From contig NZ_CP115671.1 in assembly GCF_027886425.1 (NCBI RefSeq), forward strand, positions 2,294,001 to 2,358,000: a stretch of DNA of 64,000 nucleotides, given 5' to 3'. The stretch is from Brevundimonas vesicularis. GTDB lineage: Bacteria > Pseudomonadota > Alphaproteobacteria > Caulobacterales > Caulobacteraceae. A program made the position numbers and the translations under genes. Of the stretch, positions 1-10,837 are shown one piece after another; position 1 is the stretch's first letter; every line of letters starts with the position of its first letter. The notes beneath the pieces are model-generated. The model worked only from the letters and a program-made list of their open reading frames with translations. It was not told the DNA's origin and did not search any database.

Positions 1-2
1 AG

Positions 3-389
3 GCCAACGCCGCCCGGCTAGCATGTTTCGACGCCGCCGCAGCTCGATTGGCAGCCGCCGGCGAGGTCGCGATCGTCAGCCGGCAGGATGTGGAGCAGAA
101 TCAGCGCCGGTTGTTCGGTTTCAACGTCACAGGCTTGAACCCCTTCAGCGGGTCAGGGCGGTCGGAAGAGTTGCAGTCCATCTCGGCGACGATGACATCA
201 GCCCGAAACCTTGGCAGGGGCGAATGGTCAATCACGCTGAATGACGGCTCCGTGTGGCGAAAGACCGACGGCGTAGACGTGCTCTTTTCGGCTGAGCGGC
301 AGTATCCAGTGACTGTGCGCAGGGCGGCGTTGGGAAGCTACATGATGAAGGTGGCGAACGATCCGCCCTTCCGCGTCCGCCGCGAGTAG
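3..389 (+). CDS. Hypothetical exported-type protein, 5' end cut by window edge
   Basis: The frame is already open at the left edge and continues for 128 residues to TAG, so the real start lies outside the window; the TTG at 48 is only an internal codon. The visible start contains RLACFD followed by an Ala-rich helix, a pattern I associate with small exported proteobacterial proteins just after their signal peptide (recollection, not proof). The remainder is hydrophilic, with a beta-like stretch around GEWSITLNDGSVW, and ends in RVRRE. No family is recognised. It is convergent with the small ORF at 394-540. Confidence 0.6.
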   Translation, partial: ANAARLACFDAAAARLAAAGEVAIVSRQDVEQNQRRLFGFNVTGLNPFSGSGRSEELQSISATMTSARNLGRGEWSITLNDGSVWRKTDGVDVLFSAERQYPVTVRRAALGSYMMKVANDPPFRVRRE

Positions 390-393
390 ACCT

Positions 394-540
394 CTAGCGT
401 TGGATCATCACGCGCGCCGCGTAGGGCGCGGGTTCCGGCGTACAGGAGGCGGCGATCAGTTGCACCGCGGCGAGACATAGGATCGCCGCCGCGACGAACG
501 GAAGCCGATTTGATACAGCGTTGGCGATCGAACGGGCCAT
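394..540 (-). CDS. Small membrane-anchored hypothetical protein (48 aa)
   Basis: ATG at 540 is preceded, about 8 nt upstream on the minus strand, by GGAG, a good Shine-Dalgarno. The product begins MARSIANAVSNRLPF, then has one hydrophobic segment of about 18 residues (VAAAILCLAAVQLIAA) and a short tail containing SCTPEP. This would be a single-pass membrane or signal-anchor peptide. The frame continues upstream into an antisense reading of the metallo-hydrolase gene, which I do not consider coding. No family recognised; the support is the ribosome site plus the hydrophobic segment. Confidence 0.45.
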   Translation of the reverse strand: MARSIANAVSNRLPFVAAAILCLAAVQLIAASCTPEPAPYAARVMIQR

Positions 541-606
541 TGTGGGCGCTCCAGGCATGATTACCGAGACGTTAACGCAAGCTCTGCGCCAAACACTGGG
601 GTGGCG

Positions 607-1509
607 ATGATCCCCTTCGTGAGGGCGTTCGACTTCGCCCATGGGCGGCGCGATCAGGTGTCGCCATTGATCCAGCGGTTGATCGCCGACAATCCGGGGC
701 CTTTCACCTTCACCGGGACGGGGACCTATATCGTCGGCCGACCTGACCAAGGGGCCGAGGTCGCGGTGATCGATCCGGGACCGCTGGATCAGGCGCATCT
801 GGCGGCGCTGATGGCGGCGGTCGAGGGGCGGCGGGTCAGCCATGTGCTGGTGACGCATACGCACCGGGATCATGCGCCTTTGGCCCGGCCGTTCGCCGAG
901 GCGACCGGAGCACGGATTTGGGCGCCCCGGCCTCCGATGCGGGAAACGCATGCGTCGGGTGCGCTGGACGAGGATGAGGATGCGGACTTCGCGCCCGATG
1001 TGGTGCTGACGGGCGGCGAGGTCATCGAGGGCGACGGCTGGACGATCGAGACGATGTTCACGCCCGGCCATGCGTCAAATCATATGGCCTTCGCCTTGTG
1101 CGAGGAGAATGCGCTGTTTTGCGGCGATCATGTCATGGGCTGGTCGACGACGGTCGTGGCGCCGCCGGATGGGAACATGCGCCAGTATATGGCCAGCCTG
1201 GAGGCGGTGATCGCGCGCGACTTCGATGTGCTGTGGCCGACGCACGGGGCGCCGGTGACGCAGGTGCAGCCGTTTCTGGAAGCCTATCGCGCGCATCGGT
1301 TGGAGCGGGAGGCGCAAGTGCTCCAACGGCTTGCGGCGGGGGATCGCACGATCGCGGAAATGGTTCCGGTTCTGTACGCCGCCGTCGATCAGCGGCTATG
1401 GCCGGCCGCTTCGCTGTCGGTGCTGGCGCATCTGATCAAGCTGGTCGAGGACGGCGCGGCGATCAGCGATGGCGTGCCCGGCCTGTCGGCGCAGTTCCGC
1501 CTGGCTTAG
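607..1509 (+). CDS. MBL-fold metallo-hydrolase
   Basis: A 300-residue metallo-beta-lactamase-fold hydrolase. The metal signature HTHRDH lies at residues 84-89, with further fold motifs TPGHASNH, FCGDHVMG and WPTHGAP supplying the downstream His/Asp ligands. The C-terminal 70 residues (after the THGAP motif) look like the helical or winged domain found in LACTB2-type members of this superfamily. The ATG at 607 has GGGG six bases upstream; a GTG at 601 would add two residues. The substrate cannot be read from sequence: hydroxyacylglutathione, RNA and lactone hydrolases all share these motifs. It overlaps the stop of the convergent DUF1499 gene by 4 bases. Confidence 0.85.
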   Translation: MIPFVRAFDFAHGRRDQVSPLIQRLIADNPGPFTFTGTGTYIVGRPDQGAEVAVIDPGPLDQAHLAALMAAVEGRRVSHVLVTHTHRDHAPLARPFAEATGARIWAPRPPMRETHASGALDEDEDADFAPDVVLTGGEVIEGDGWTIETMFTPGHASNHMAFALCEENALFCGDHVMGWSTTVVAPPDGNMRQYMASLEAVIARDFDVLWPTHGAPVTQVQPFLEAYRAHRLEREAQVLQRLAAGDRTIAEMVPVLYAAVDQRLWPAASLSVLAHLIKLVEDGAAISDGVPGLSAQFRLA

Positions 1510-2174
1510 CGTCCCGCCTCCAGGTTTCGGGTGATCTTGGCGGCGAGGCGGCAGGTGGCGCCGCCGTCGGGACGGCTGCCGCGTGCGGCGACGCGGATGT
1601 CGGTGCGGCCGGGGCGGATGCGAACGACGGCGTCGGTGGCGAAGCCGAACCAGGCGCCGGCGTGCACGGCTTCGACCTGGAAGGTTGTGGCGCGGGTGAC
1701 GACGAAGCCGGCGTCGACCAGCGCCGAGGTCGCCTGCTGGGCCAGGACCTGGGTCGGGATGGCGTCCACACCGTCACAGGTCTGCGGCGCGCCGCTGCGC
1801 ACGCCGGCGGCGCGCGGCAGGCCAGGCGGCTCGTCCAGGTTGGTGCTGACGTCACGTGGATGGGGCGTCGCATCTTGGCCCTGACGCAGCACGAAGCCGG
1901 CGACGGTCGCGCCCGAGAGAGCTAGCGCCGCCAGCGCATAAAGACCCCTGCCCTTCAGGTCGCGCAGCGCCAGCACCGCCGCCACCAGAGCCGCCGCCAG
2001 ACCGACCCAGGCCAGGAGGCGCGCCACGGTCCAGGTCAGCAGGTCATAGCCGATCGCCAGATCGAGTCCGCCGAACCGCGTCGCCGTGACGGCCGCCACG
2101 ATCAGCACAAAAGGCGCCGCCGCAAGCGCCGTCAGCCAGGGCAGAATGGCGGGTACGGGCTTTCTGGTCGGCAT
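1506..2174 (-). CDS. DUF1499 domain membrane protein
   Basis: A 222-residue protein with three predicted membrane helices in the first 100 residues (around 10-35, 50-70 and 78-96), followed by a soluble domain. That domain begins near DVSTNLDEPPGLPRAAG and contains QTCDGVDAI, GFVVTRATTFQVEAVH and WFGFATDAVVRI, the typical layout of DUF1499, a family of unknown function often found in alphaproteobacterial envelopes. It sits 18 bases downstream of the acyl-CoA ligase gene on the same strand, so co-transcription is likely. The start ATG at 2174 is the only sensible one. Confidence 0.8.
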   Translation of the reverse strand: MPTRKPVPAILPWLTALAAAPFVLIVAAVTATRFGGLDLAIGYDLLTWTVARLLAWVGLAAALVAAVLALRDLKGRGLYALAALALSGATVAGFVLRQGQDATPHPRDVSTNLDEPPGLPRAAGVRSGAPQTCDGVDAIPTQVLAQQATSALVDAGFVVTRATTFQVEAVHAGAWFGFATDAVVRIRPGRTDIRVAARGSRPDGGATCRLAAKITRNLEAGR

Positions 2175-2192
2175 TCAGGGTCCGGTTCTAAC

Positions 2193-3821
<1,629 letters not shown>

Positions 3822-3904
3822 GTCGTATCCTTGTCCCTTGGATGCGTCTGCTTTGATGCGACGCTTGAGCCGACGCTAACATCGGTGATTGGCGATAAGC
3901 AACG

Positions 3905-3917
3905 TGACGTAGCGTCA
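3905..3917. promoter_or_regulatory. Dyad TGACG-N3-CGTCA between divergent genes
   Basis: A 13-bp interrupted palindrome (TGACG, TAG, CGTCA) lies in the 158-bp divergent region between the acyl-CoA ligase and the uridine-kinase-like gene, about 85 bases upstream of the ligase start. GACGCT also occurs twice more on the ligase side, at roughly 3850-3880. The size and symmetry suit a TetR-type operator, as seen for several fatty-acid regulators. This is inferred from symmetry only; no regulator gene is adjacent. Confidence 0.3.
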
Positions 3918-3979
3918 GCCACGGCGCGGCGGATCGTCCCCCGTGGCGTTGGCGGCGCGACCGCTCTAGAAGGCCGCCC

Positions 3980-4627
3980 ATGACCATATTGATCGCGATC
4001 ACGGGGGGCTCCGGCTCCGGCAAAAGCACCCTGGCGGAGGCGTTGGTATCGGCCCTGCCGGAAGGGTCGGCCGTGCTGGTGCGCGAGGACAGCTATTACA
4101 AGGACGCGGCCTCCCTGCCCGGCTTCGACGCCGCGACCTTCGACTTCGACGATGTGACGGCGCGCGATCACGACCTGATGATCGCGGACCTGAAGGCCTT
4201 GAAGGCCGGGCGCGCGGTGACGGCGCCGGTCTATTCCTTCATCCATCACGGCCGCGAGCCGGGCGGCGAGCCGATCCCGGCGGCCGAGGTGGTGATCGTC
4301 GAGGGCACGCATGTTCTGTGCACCCCCGATCTGACCGCCCTGTTCGACATCCGGGTCTTCGTGGACACCCCCGCCGACATCCGCTTCATCCGCCGGCTGC
4401 TGCGCGACCAAGCCGAGCGGGGACGGTCGGCGGATTCGGTCGTGGCGCAATATCTGGCGACTGTTCGGCCGGGTCACGAGCGCCTGACCGAACCGTCGCG
4501 CACCCACGCCGACTTCATCGTCGCCGACGCGACGGCGGCGGTGCGCCTTGAAGATCCCCAGGCCGTGGTGCGTCTCGCGGCCCCGGTCCTGGCCCATCCG
4601 CTGCTGCAGGCCCTGCTGGACGATTAG
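3980..4627 (+). CDS. Uridine kinase-like P-loop kinase
   Basis: A 215-residue nucleoside-kinase-family protein. The Walker A motif GGSGSGKST is at residues 9-17, followed by REDSYYKD (nucleoside-site region typical of uridine kinase), DFDDVTARDHDL, PVYSFIHHGR, VVIVEGTHVL (Walker B region) and FVDTPADIRFIRRLLRD. These occur in the order expected for Udk, which phosphorylates uridine and cytidine to UMP and CMP. The length matches bacterial Udk. Its 3' end overlaps the convergent small gene by 4 bases. A specialised kinase of another substrate in the phosphoribulokinase/uridine kinase superfamily is possible. Confidence 0.8.
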   Translation: MTILIAITGGSGSGKSTLAEALVSALPEGSAVLVREDSYYKDAASLPGFDAATFDFDDVTARDHDLMIADLKALKAGRAVTAPVYSFIHHGREPGGEPIPAAEVVIVEGTHVLCTPDLTALFDIRVFVDTPADIRFIRRLLRDQAERGRSADSVVAQYLATVRPGHERLTEPSRTHADFIVADATAAVRLEDPQAVVRLAAPVLAHPLLQALLDD

Positions 4628-4923
4628 GACCACAGGTCTCTGATGCGGTCTGGCGACTGGACCGTAAGGATAGGCTGTTGGCCTGCATTGCTGGCGGCGA
4701 GGTCGAGGGCCTCCTGCGCCTCCGCCTCGCGTTTCATCGCCTTGATGCGCGCACGCTCGTCGGCCTCGGCTTGTTTGATGACCAAGATAGCGTCCAGGCG
4801 TTCGTATTCGACCAACAGCTCCGCGCGAATGCGCTCGTCCTCCGCCACTTCCTCGGGCGTCTGTTTGTAGGGCGGCGGGAGGCCGCGACCGGGTTTGGGA
4901 CGACAGGGTTTGGGACGGGCCAT
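4624..4923 (-). CDS. Hypothetical charged coiled-coil protein (99 aa)
   Basis: A 99-residue protein starting MARPKPCRPKPGRGLPPPYK and followed by a highly charged helical region (residues 22-75: KQTPEEVAEDERIRAELL and on) typical of a coiled coil. No signal peptide or membrane segment. GGAG sits 7 bases upstream of the ATG at 4923, and a possible -10 (TTATAA) occurs near 5020 on the minus strand, which supports a real gene. No family recognised. Confidence 0.6.
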   Translation of the reverse strand: MARPKPCRPKPGRGLPPPYKQTPEEVAEDERIRAELLVEYERLDAILVIKQAEADERARIKAMKREAEAQEALDLAASNAGQQPILTVQSPDRIRDLWS

Positions 4924-5408
4924 GCGGGTCTCCGGACAGGCGGTATCGGCTTCGCGCGGTCGCAGCGAAGTTTGGAGGGCTGGGCGGAGCGCCGGGCCTT
5001 CGCCCGGAGTGTGAGTTTATAAGTACCGTTTCGACGAAGGGTGTGACGCTCCGCGCGGAAGGTTGTCCTGCAAGCTCGGGGCGTCGAGCGGTGGCGGTCT
5101 TATCGCCTAACCCCATAAGCCTGCGACGGGTCGGCGGTCCCTGCGAGGACCGTCCCGAGTGCGACCGAGTATCCCCCTCGACCCTCCGACACCGCTCAAT
5201 GAGTCGATGCCAGCGAGGACCGTTTCAAACCCGCTCCCGTTCCATCCGCTCTCGCCGCCGCAAGGTCGCAGGCCAGGCGCGCCCTCCATGCGACGAGATG
5301 GGGCTATTATGGGGTCGTTTGACCCCGTGGATGGCAGACGGGGGGCATAAATCGGCAAGCGGTTGAAATCGCTGGGATTGGACCAGCGGCATTGCGACGG
5401 CGGAGCAT
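4924..5408. other. Gene-poor intergenic stretch
   Basis: No convincing coding region; frames here have Arg/Pro/Ser-rich, noise-like translations on both strands. Visible structure: a perfect hairpin CCGGGC-CTTC-GCCCGG near 4992-5007, which would lie in the 5' leader of the minus-strand gene ending at 4624; a short perfect hairpin GGGGTC-GTTT-GACCCC near 5311-5326; and a direct repeat of GCGAGGACCGT near 5142 and 5213. I see no tRNA, riboswitch or known RNA. Confidence 0.5.
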
Positions 5409-5553
5409 CGTCTCCTCCCCATTCATGGCGAGGTGGTGCGGCGCGCCTTCGCGCCGTGACGGAGGGGCTCTTCACCGCATCGGTGGCCCGTGAGACTTGA
5501 AGAACCCCTCCACCGCTTCGCGGTCCCCCTCCCCGCCAAGCGGGGAGGAGACG
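5409..5553. repeat. Palindromic intergenic repeat (C-rich mosaic)
   Basis: A 145-bp nested inverted repeat. The outer arms CGTCTCCTCCCC (5409-5420) and its exact complement (5542-5553) enclose a second imperfect stem, GGAGGGGCTCTTCA against TGAAGAACCCCTCC with one mismatch, and a small CGGCGC/GCGCCG hairpin. The element sits just past the 3' end of thiG. Its form is that of the dispersed intergenic palindromes found throughout Caulobacterales genomes. It resembles, but does not equal, the element at 61774-61914. Confidence 0.7.
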
Positions 5554-5559
5554 GTTGGA

Positions 5560-6342
5560 TCAGATCAGTCCCGCCAGCGGCGACGACGGGTCGGCATACA
5601 TCCGCTTGGCCATCCGCCCAGCCAGATAGGCGTCGCGGCCGGCGATGACGGCGTGGTTCATGGCGCGGGCCATGCGGATGGGGTCCTTGGCCCCGGCGAT
5701 GGCGGTGTTCATCAGGACGGCGTCGCAGCCCAGCTCCATCGCGCGGGTCGCGTCCGAGGCCGTGCCGACGCCCGCGTCGACCAGAACCGGCACCTTGGCC
5801 TGTTCGACGATGAGGCGGACGTTGACCTCATTCTGGATGCCCAGGCCCGAGCCGATCGGGGCGGCGGCGGGCATGATGGCGGCGGCGCCGGCGTCTTCCA
5901 GGCGCTTGGCCATCACGACGTCGTCGGTGCAATAGACCATGACGTCGAAGCCGTCCTTGATCAGCAGATCCAGCGCCCGCAGCGTCTCGATCATGTCGGG
6001 ATAAAGGTGGGCGGTGTTGGACAGCACCTCCAGCTTGACCAGGCTCCACCCGCCGGCTTCGCGCGCCAGCCGCAGGGTCCGCACCGCATCCTCGCCCGTG
6101 AAACAGCCGGCGGTGTTCGGCAGGAAGGTGAAGCGGTCGGGCCTCACATAGTCGACCAGCATCGGCTGGGTCGGGTCGGACAGGTTCACGCGGCGCACGG
6201 CCACGGTCACGATCTCGGCCCCGGCCGCCTCGGCAGCGGCGGCGTTCTGGGCGTAGTCGGCGTACTTGCCAGTGCCCACGATCAGACGCGAGTTGAAGGT
6301 GCGGCCGGCGACGGACCAGGTTTCGTTGGCTGTATCGGTCAT
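5560..6342 (-). CDS. thiG: Thiazole synthase ThiG
   Basis: A 260-residue TIM-barrel enzyme that forms the thiazole phosphate moiety of thiamine from 1-deoxy-D-xylulose 5-phosphate, dehydroglycine and ThiS-thiocarboxylate. Visible motifs are SRLIVGTGKY near the start, VRRVNL, LPNTAGC, the Schiff-base lysine in SLVKLEVLS, MPAAAPIGSGLG and LVDAGVGTASDA. I use ATG 6342 because the protein then begins MTDTANETWSVAGRTFNSRL, as in the family; longer in-frame starts run antisense through thiS. It lies 61 bases downstream of thiS, forming a thiSG operon. Confidence 0.95.
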   Translation of the reverse strand: MTDTANETWSVAGRTFNSRLIVGTGKYADYAQNAAAAEAAGAEIVTVAVRRVNLSDPTQPMLVDYVRPDRFTFLPNTAGCFTGEDAVRTLRLAREAGGWSLVKLEVLSNTAHLYPDMIETLRALDLLIKDGFDVMVYCTDDVVMAKRLEDAGAAAIMPAAAPIGSGLGIQNEVNVRLIVEQAKVPVLVDAGVGTASDATRAMELGCDAVLMNTAIAGAKDPIRMARAMNHAVIAGRDAYLAGRMAKRMYADPSSPLAGLI

Positions 6343-6403
6343 GGATGCTGACCTAGGCCTCTCAGGCGCGCGGGGGAACCCGTCGTAGCCCGATTTGATC
6401 GGA

Positions 6404-6610
6404 TCACCCGCCGCCGACGAACTGGACCAGTTCGATACGGTCGCCTGCGGCCACGGGCGTAGCGGCATGAAGGGACTTGGGCACGATCTCGAGATTGCGT
6501 TCGACGGCGACCTTGCGCGGGTCCAGCGACAGTTCCTCGACCAGGGCCAGGATGGTGGCGGCCTGGACCTGACGTGGCTCGCCATTGAGATGGATCTGGT
6601 GCACGCGCAT
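6404..6610 (-). CDS. thiS: Sulfur carrier protein ThiS
   Basis: A 68-residue ubiquitin-fold sulfur carrier. It ends in ...IELVQFVGGG with the C-terminal Gly-Gly that is adenylated and thiocarboxylated before sulfur transfer to ThiG. The start MRVHQIHLNGEPRQ and the middle LVEELSLDPRKVAVERN match ThiS. It lies immediately upstream of thiG on the same strand. I looked in the 300 bases upstream for a TPP riboswitch and found neither conserved core, so this operon may be constitutive or driven from a different leader. Confidence 0.93.
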   Translation of the reverse strand: MRVHQIHLNGEPRQVQAATILALVEELSLDPRKVAVERNLEIVPKSLHAATPVAAGDRIELVQFVGGG

Positions 6611-6684
6611 TCTCCCTGACCTTCGCCTTGCCGACCGTCGCGCGTCAGATAGACGGTGACAGGCCGCTTCGCCAGACTGGGCGC

Positions 6685-6780
6685 TCAGCCCGCCTCGAAC
6701 AGGAAGGCGCCGACCGCGACGGCCAAGGCCGCGAAGGTCGCCACCACGGTTCTCAGGATCAGTTTGCCGTCCCGGCGCAT
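6685..6780 (-). CDS. Small single-pass membrane peptide (31 aa)
   Basis: ATG at 6780 is preceded at 8 nt by GGGAG. The product MRRDGKLILRTVVATFA followed by ALAVAVGAFLFEAG has a basic N-terminus and one hydrophobic helix, typical of small bacterial membrane proteins. The frame extends upstream to 6894 without a better start. It lies 74 bases upstream of thiS on the same strand and could be co-transcribed. No family recognised; evidence is the ribosome-binding site and composition. Confidence 0.4.
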   Translation of the reverse strand: MRRDGKLILRTVVATFAALAVAVGAFLFEAG

Positions 6781-6954
6781 CCTCGGCGCTCCCTCAGGCC
6801 GTCCCGACCAGGGACGATGGCGGCCGGCGCTGCGAAATCCACGCCATCCCACGTAACGTCGGGGAAGGTTCGACGCCGCGAGCGTTTGACCCACGCCCTG
6901 CGTCCGCTAAAAGGCCCCTCTTGCGCCGCGCTGCGCCGGATCGATTCTGAAACC

Positions 6955-7401
6955 ATGGCCGAAACGCCCGTCATTCATGTGCTGAACGGCCCCAATCTGA
7001 ACCTGCTCGGGGTTCGGGAGCCGGACATCTACGGCCGCGACACCCTGGCGGACATCGAGCAGCGCTGCGTCCGGGCGGCCGGCGAGGCGCAGATCGTGTT
7101 TCGTCAAACCAACCATGAAGGGGTGCTGATCGACTGGATCCACGAGGCGCGCGAGGGCGCCCACGCCCTGATCATCAATCCTGCGGCCTATGGGCATACG
7201 TCGGTGGCGCTGCACGATGCGCTGCAGACGCTGTCGATCCCGGTGATCGAGCTGCATCTGTCCAATCCGGCGGCACGCGAGGCGTTTCGCCATCACTCCT
7301 ATGTGTCCTCCGCGGCGACCGGCGTCATCGCCGGCTTCGGCGCGGCGGGCTATGAACTGGCCGTCCAGGCGGCCCTCACCCAGGTTCGGGAACGCGGCTG
7401 A
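6955..7401 (+). CDS. aroQ: Type II 3-dehydroquinate dehydratase
   Basis: A 148-residue shikimate-pathway enzyme (3-dehydroquinate to 3-dehydroshikimate). It carries the type II signatures NGPNLNLLGVREPDIYG (with the catalytic Tyr loop), FRQTNHEG, INPAAYGHTSVAL, ELHLSNP with the catalytic His, and HHSYVSSAATGVIAGFG. ATG 6955 gives the normal family N-terminus (MAETPVIHVLNGPN); an upstream in-frame start at 6628 would add an unrelated basic region. It is followed 47 bases later by accB, the aroQ-accB-accC order common in alphaproteobacteria. Confidence 0.95.
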   Translation: MAETPVIHVLNGPNLNLLGVREPDIYGRDTLADIEQRCVRAAGEAQIVFRQTNHEGVLIDWIHEAREGAHALIINPAAYGHTSVALHDALQTLSIPVIELHLSNPAAREAFRHHSYVSSAATGVIAGFGAAGYELAVQAALTQVRERG

Positions 7402-7448
7402 GCCCCGTCCCGTTTATCAAAGACCACGAAAGACAAGGCGCAACTCCA

Positions 7449-7961
7449 ATGGCCGATGACAAGAAACACGCCGAAATCGACGCCGCCCTGGTTCGCCAGC
7501 TGGCCGAGATCCTGAACGAGACCGATCTGACGGAAGTCGAGGTCGAGCGCGGCGAACTGCGCATCCGCGTGGCGCGCGAAGTCACCGTCAACGCCGCCCC
7601 GGTTCAGTACGCCGCCGCCCCGGTTCAGTACGCCGCCGCCCCCGCTCCGGTCGCCGCTGCGCCCGCCGCCGCTGCTGCGCCGGCCGCCATGCCGTCGGAC
7701 CCCGCCACCATCGTCGCCCGCGCCGGCGAAGAGGTGAAGTCGCCGATGGTCGGCACCGCCTATCTGCAGGCGTCGCCGGAGGCCCCGGCCTTCGTCCAGC
7801 CCGGCGACAAGGTCAAGAAGGGCCAGACCCTGCTGATCGTCGAAGCCATGAAGACGATGAACCCGATCCAGGCCCCGCGCGACGGCGTTGTGGCCGAAAT
7901 CCTGGTCGGCGACGCCCAGCCGGTCGAGTTCGGCGAACCCCTCGTCCTGCTGGAAGCCTAA
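7449..7961 (+). CDS. accB: Biotin carboxyl carrier protein of acetyl-CoA carboxylase
   Basis: A 170-residue AccB. The N-terminal helical part (residues 1-50) is followed by an Ala/Pro linker with a duplicated PVQYAAA heptad, then the biotinyl domain from about residue 95. The biotinylated lysine is in EAMKTMN (about residue 135). It carries CO2 between biotin carboxylase (accC, 3 bases downstream) and the carboxyltransferase encoded elsewhere, in the first step of fatty-acid synthesis. The ATG at 7449 fits family length. Confidence 0.95.
   Translation: MADDKKHAEIDAALVRQLAEILNETDLTEVEVERGELRIRVAREVTVNAAPVQYAAAPVQYAAAPAPVAAAPAAAAAPAAMPSDPATIVARAGEEVKSPMVGTAYLQASPEAPAFVQPGDKVKKGQTLLIVEAMKTMNPIQAPRDGVVAEILVGDAQPVEFGEPLVLLEA
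7599..7640 (+). repeat. Perfect 21-bp tandem duplication in the accB linker
   Basis: Two head-to-tail identical 21-bp units (7599-7619 and 7620-7640) inside accB, encoding the duplicated PVQYAAA heptad in the flexible Ala/Pro linker ahead of the biotinyl domain. Identity down to third codon positions implies recent replication slippage; the linker tolerates length change. Confidence 0.85.
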
Positions 7962-7964
7962 GCC

Positions 7965-9317
<1,353 letters not shown>

Positions 9318-10072
9318 CCGACCCCGATTTCAGCGCCAGCGGGCCTTTCGGCGGTTTCGGCCCCGAGGACCTGCTGGCCTGTTACGCCCGGGGCGTGTTT
9401 CCGATGGCCGAGGCGCGCGATGATCCGCGCGTCTTCATTATCGAGCCGGAACAGCGCGGCGTCATTCCGCTGGACGCCTTCCACATCCCCAGCCGCCTGC
9501 GCCGCACCGTGCGGAGCGAGCCGTTCGAGGTGCGGGTCGATACCGCCTTCGAAGCGGTGCTAGATGGATGCGCGGCGGCGCAAGGGCCGGATCGCGAAGA
9601 CACCTGGATCAACGGCCCGATCCGACGGCTGTACGCCGCCCTGTTCGCCATGGGCTTCGTCCATTCCATCGAGTGCTGGCGTGATGAACGGCTGGTCGGC
9701 GGGCTTTACGGCGTGTCGCTGGGCGGGGCCTTCTTTGGCGAGAGCATGTTCAGTCGCGAACGGGATGCGTCCAAGGTCGCTCTGGTCCATCTGGTCGCAC
9801 GGTTGCGGAAGGGCGGCTGGACCTTGCTGGACGCCCAGTTTCTGACCGACCATCTGAGCCAGTTCGGTGCGGTTGAAACGCCTCAAGCGACCTATCTGGA
9901 GCGGCTTCAGCCCGCGCTGTCGGTCAGGCCGGACCAAGGGGCGATGTGCGCGCCGCTGACCGGCGCAGAAGCAGTCGCCTTAGCCATCACCTAGTCTGTC
10001 CGGACACGATTTGGGGCCTGTCCCGACAGGTTCGGATTGGCATCTTCGCCCGGCCTGACGGTCAATGGCGGC

Positions 10073-10837
10073 ATGACCCAGACCCCGCAAAAAGCTCCGC
10101 CCCGCCCGTCCCTTCTTCGCGACGTGCGAGAGATCGCCCTGACGCTGATCTTCGCCATCATCCTGGCGCTCGCGATCCGCATCGTGCTGTTTCAACCCTT
10201 CACCATCCCCTCGTCGTCGATGGAGCCGGGGCTGGTGACCGGCGACTATATCGTCGTGTCGAAATATCCCTATGGCTGGAGCACGGCGTCTCTGCCGTTC
10301 AATCCGGCGATGTCGCCGGGACGGCTGTTCGGGCGCGAGCCGAGACGCGGCGACGTGGTCGTGTTCCGCCTGCCGCGCGACCCCAGCGAGGCCTGGATCA
10401 AGCGCGTCGTCGGCCTTCCGGGCGACACGGTTCAGGTGCGGGGCGGCGTAGTGCTCGTCAATGGCGACCCGGTGCGCCAGACCCGGCTGGATGTCGTCGC
10501 CGATCACGATGCGCCGCAGCGACCGGTCCAGCAGGTGCGCGAGACCTTAGCCGACGGACGATCCTACGTCACCTACGACGGCGGATCGGGCCTGCCGGGC
10601 GATGACACGCCTGCGCGCCGGGTGCCGGCGGGTCACTATTTGATGATGGGCGACAATCGCGACAACTCGCTGGACAGCCGCTGGCCGCCCGAGATCGGCG
10701 TCGGCCTGCTGCCGGCCGAAAACATCATCGGCCGGGCCGAGATGGTGCTGGCCTCATGGAAACCGGGCGCCAACCTGTTCAAACCGTGGACGTGGCTGAA
10801 CCTTCAGTGGGACCGGTTCCTGGTCCGCATCCGCTAA
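10073..10837 (+). CDS. lepB: Signal peptidase I
   Basis: A 254-residue type I signal peptidase that cleaves signal peptides on the periplasmic face of the inner membrane. There is one N-terminal membrane helix (residues 21-40). The catalytic Ser is in IPSSSMEPG (Ser49 with this start), the general-base Lys in AWIKRVVGLPGD, and the C-terminal box is GDNRDNSLDSRWP. The ATG at 10073 is chosen over an in-frame TTG at 10037 because family members begin with a short cytosolic stretch before the helix. The 3' end overlaps the convergent EF-hand gene by 4 bases. Confidence 0.95.
   Translation: MTQTPQKAPPRPSLLRDVREIALTLIFAIILALAIRIVLFQPFTIPSSSMEPGLVTGDYIVVSKYPYGWSTASLPFNPAMSPGRLFGREPRRGDVVVFRLPRDPSEAWIKRVVGLPGDTVQVRGGVVLVNGDPVRQTRLDVVADHDAPQRPVQQVRETLADGRSYVTYDGGSGLPGDDTPARRVPAGHYLMMGDNRDNSLDSRWPPEIGVGLLPAENIIGRAEMVLASWKPGANLFKPWTWLNLQWDRFLVRIR

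Noticed and set aside
5043..5475. Overlapping frames in the gap before thiG
   Set aside because: Noise-like composition, no ribosome sites, and they cross the palindromic element.
6343..6404. Long ThiG start reading back through thiS
   Set aside because: ThiS is a clear gene with a Gly-Gly terminus; the longer ThiG frame is antisense-type noise before MTDTANETW.
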